Virus record (IMG/VR): IMGVR_UViG_3300010883_005029
Span: 1-23,013 of that record
Strand: one strand, 5' to 3'
Source: a virus
DNA: 23,013 nt
Shown: piece by piece, positions 21,957-23,013 of the stretch
Position numbering within the stretch: position 1 is the first letter of the stretch
How the letters are laid out: each line of letters opens with the position of its first letter
The notes under the pieces: model-generated
What the model was told of the DNA's origin: nothing
What the model saw: only the letters and a program-made list of their open reading frames with translations
The model's database searches: none
Made by a program: the position numbers and the translations under genes

Positions 21957-23013
21957 TTACATCAAGTTTGCAACCTTAACTAAACGGTAGTACTTGTTGC
22001 CGTCTCCAGTACCAAGACGGGCAGCAATTCCGTTGCCGTCATTAGTAGCGAAAGGATTAGAGACCATGCCGTAGCGAGTCTTGAATCCAATCTTAGGCTG
22101 GAAAGTCTGCTCGCCAACCGCACGAACCATTTGTAATGGAACATATGGGCAGTAGAAAAGACCAGCATCAAAAGAGCTAGTGCCCTTATAACCGATAGTG
22201 TAGTAGTTGTTAGCAGCGTCAGAGAAGTACGGATCAATATAAACTTTGATACGACCATTGAGAACACCAGCAAAAGTATTACCAGTATCATCTACCTGAA
22301 GGTTGTTGCTAAGAGCAGGAGCATAGTCAAGAACACCAGCCATCTGAAGTGCAGAAGCAACATCAGAAGAAGTGATCATTACATTACCCTTACCACGACG
22401 AGTTGCTTTACCAATTTCGTTGGCATCACGCTCGATTTGGAACATAAGACCTTTGAACTTCTCAACAGACCAGCGACCGTTAGAGTCAGTGTCCAGATCG
22501 AAAGTACCAGAGGTTGTTACATTAGTAGTTGCACCAGCTACAGCACTGTAGTTGATAGTACGAACGACTTCGCGGTTGATTTCAGAAAGGATTTCTGAAG
22601 ACAGGATATTGCTTAACTCAGTTTCAGCGTCTAGACCGTGGATTGCTTTAAGGTCTTGTGCCAATTCCATAGTGTACTCAGCTTTCAGAGCACGACTAAC
22701 AGCAGTTACAGCAACTTTCTCAATTGAGAATGCCATTTCGTTGAAGTGGTCGCCAGCAGCTCCACCCAGTGTTTGAGCTTCAGCAGCTGTCATACCAGTG
22801 TGAACATTATATCCACCACCAGTTGAGCTAGCTGAACGATCACTAGGATCAGTACCAGTCATAGCTAAACCAGCTGTAGCGTTAGCAGCAACTAGAGAAG
22901 CAGTATTACCAGCAGGACGGCTTCTAGAGAATGAAGCGTCAGCTTCGCCGAACATAGCTTCAGTACCAGCTTGGCCAGTGTAACGTGAACGCATAGCAAA
23001 GATCAGTCCAGTA
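21957..23013 (-). CDS. 23: Major capsid protein gp23, C-terminal part (5' cut by window edge)
   Basis: The frame is open to the right edge of the window (352 residues visible, beginning TGLIFAMRSRYTG). It matches T4-like gp23: TGLIFAMRxxY, FGEADASFS, FNEMAFSIEKVAVTAVSRALKAEYTMELAQDLKAIHGLDAETELSNIL (in segments), GKGNVMITSSDVASAL, and the end FYCPYVPLQMVRAVGEQTFQPKIGFKTRYGM. It forms the hexamers of the capsid shell. The N-terminal propeptide cleaved by gp21 lies outside the window. The internal ATG at 22994 is not the start. The gene ends in a UUCG terminator. Confidence 0.97.
   Translation of the reverse strand, partial: TGLIFAMRSRYTGQAGTEAMFGEADASFSRSRPAGNTASLVAANATAGLAMTGTDPSDRSASSTGGGYNVHTGMTAAEAQTLGGAAGDHFNEMAFSIEKVAVTAVSRALKAEYTMELAQDLKAIHGLDAETELSNILSSEILSEINREVVRTINYSAVAGATTNVTTSGTFDLDTDSNGRWSVEKFKGLMFQIERDANEIGKATRRGKGNVMITSSDVASALQMAGVLDYAPALSNNLQVDDTGNTFAGVLNGRIKVYIDPYFSDAANNYYTIGYKGTSSFDAGLFYCPYVPLQMVRAVGEQTFQPKIGFKTRYGMVSNPFATNDGNGIAARLGTGDGNKYYRLVKVANLM

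Noticed and set aside
1-23013. tRNA genes, CRISPR arrays, insertion sequences, integrase or attachment sites.
   Set aside because: I looked through intergenic gaps, all under about 180 nt, and saw no cloverleaf, spaced repeats or transposase motifs.

Overview
This window is a 23 kb piece of a lytic, T4-like (Straboviridae/Kyanoviridae-type) myovirus genome. Every gene I can support lies on the minus strand, so transcription runs from high to low coordinates. The T4 core is clear: major capsid protein gp23, a tail-tube-type protein, UvsY, UvsW, late sigma factor gp55, the gp47/gp46 recombination nuclease, sliding clamp gp45, clamp loader gp44/gp62, DexA-type exonuclease, RegA and T4-type lysozyme. 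The accessory set (small heat-shock protein, CobS-like ATPase plus CobT-like VWA protein, peptide deformylase, MazG-like and FkbM-like enzymes, TagD-like nucleotidyltransferase) is typical of marine T4-like phages such as cyanophages, pelagiphages and roseophages. There are no photosynthesis genes, tRNAs, integrase or insertion sequences here, and the host cannot be named from the sequence.

Layout in transcription order. (1) 23013-21302: 3' part of gene 23, a UUCG-loop terminator, a late promoter and a tail-tube-type gene. (2) 21254-14605: recombination and late-control block uvsY, uvsW, an unknown gene, gene 55, a nucleotidyltransferase, 47, 46, and def (peptide deformylase). (3) 14593-12320: a TET/JBP-type 2-oxoglutarate/Fe(II) dioxygenase followed by a GT-A glycosyltransferase that resembles TET-associated glycosyltransferases; this looks like a DNA base-hypermodification cassette with its own promoter. 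(4) 12220-7879: hsp20, a 37-residue membrane peptide gene, a non-coding stretch with a hairpin, then the cobT-like and cobS-like genes, each with its own promoter. (5) 7795-1733: a second glycosyltransferase, a DUF3310-like gene, gene 45, an FkbM methyltransferase, a DUF2693-like gene, gene 44, an unknown gene, dexA, two membrane-protein genes, gene 62 and regA. (6) 1722-1: MazG-like pyrophosphatase, lysozyme, a late tail-fibre-like protein and a truncated unknown gene.

Control signals are unusually legible. Six sigma70-type promoters, all with exactly 17 bp between -35 and -10, stand before genes 47, the TET gene, cobT, cobS, the second glycosyltransferase and gene 44. TATAAATA or CTAAATA late-promoter boxes stand before the tail-tube gene, uvsY, hsp20, the MazG/lysozyme pair and the tail-fibre-like gene, matching the presence of gp55 and gp45.

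The most notable points are the TET plus glycosyltransferase pair; gene 46, whose Walker A region lies upstream of any ATG, GTG or TTG codon in frame and which seems to start at an AUC codon after a Shine-Dalgarno sequence; the CobT-like protein, which carries an HEVGH zinc-protease-like motif and no cobaltochelatase partner; and the replication operon, which has inserted genes between 45, 44 and 62. Three small genes not obvious from simple ORF calling are included (2506-2685, 11585-11698, and tentatively 14468-14593).
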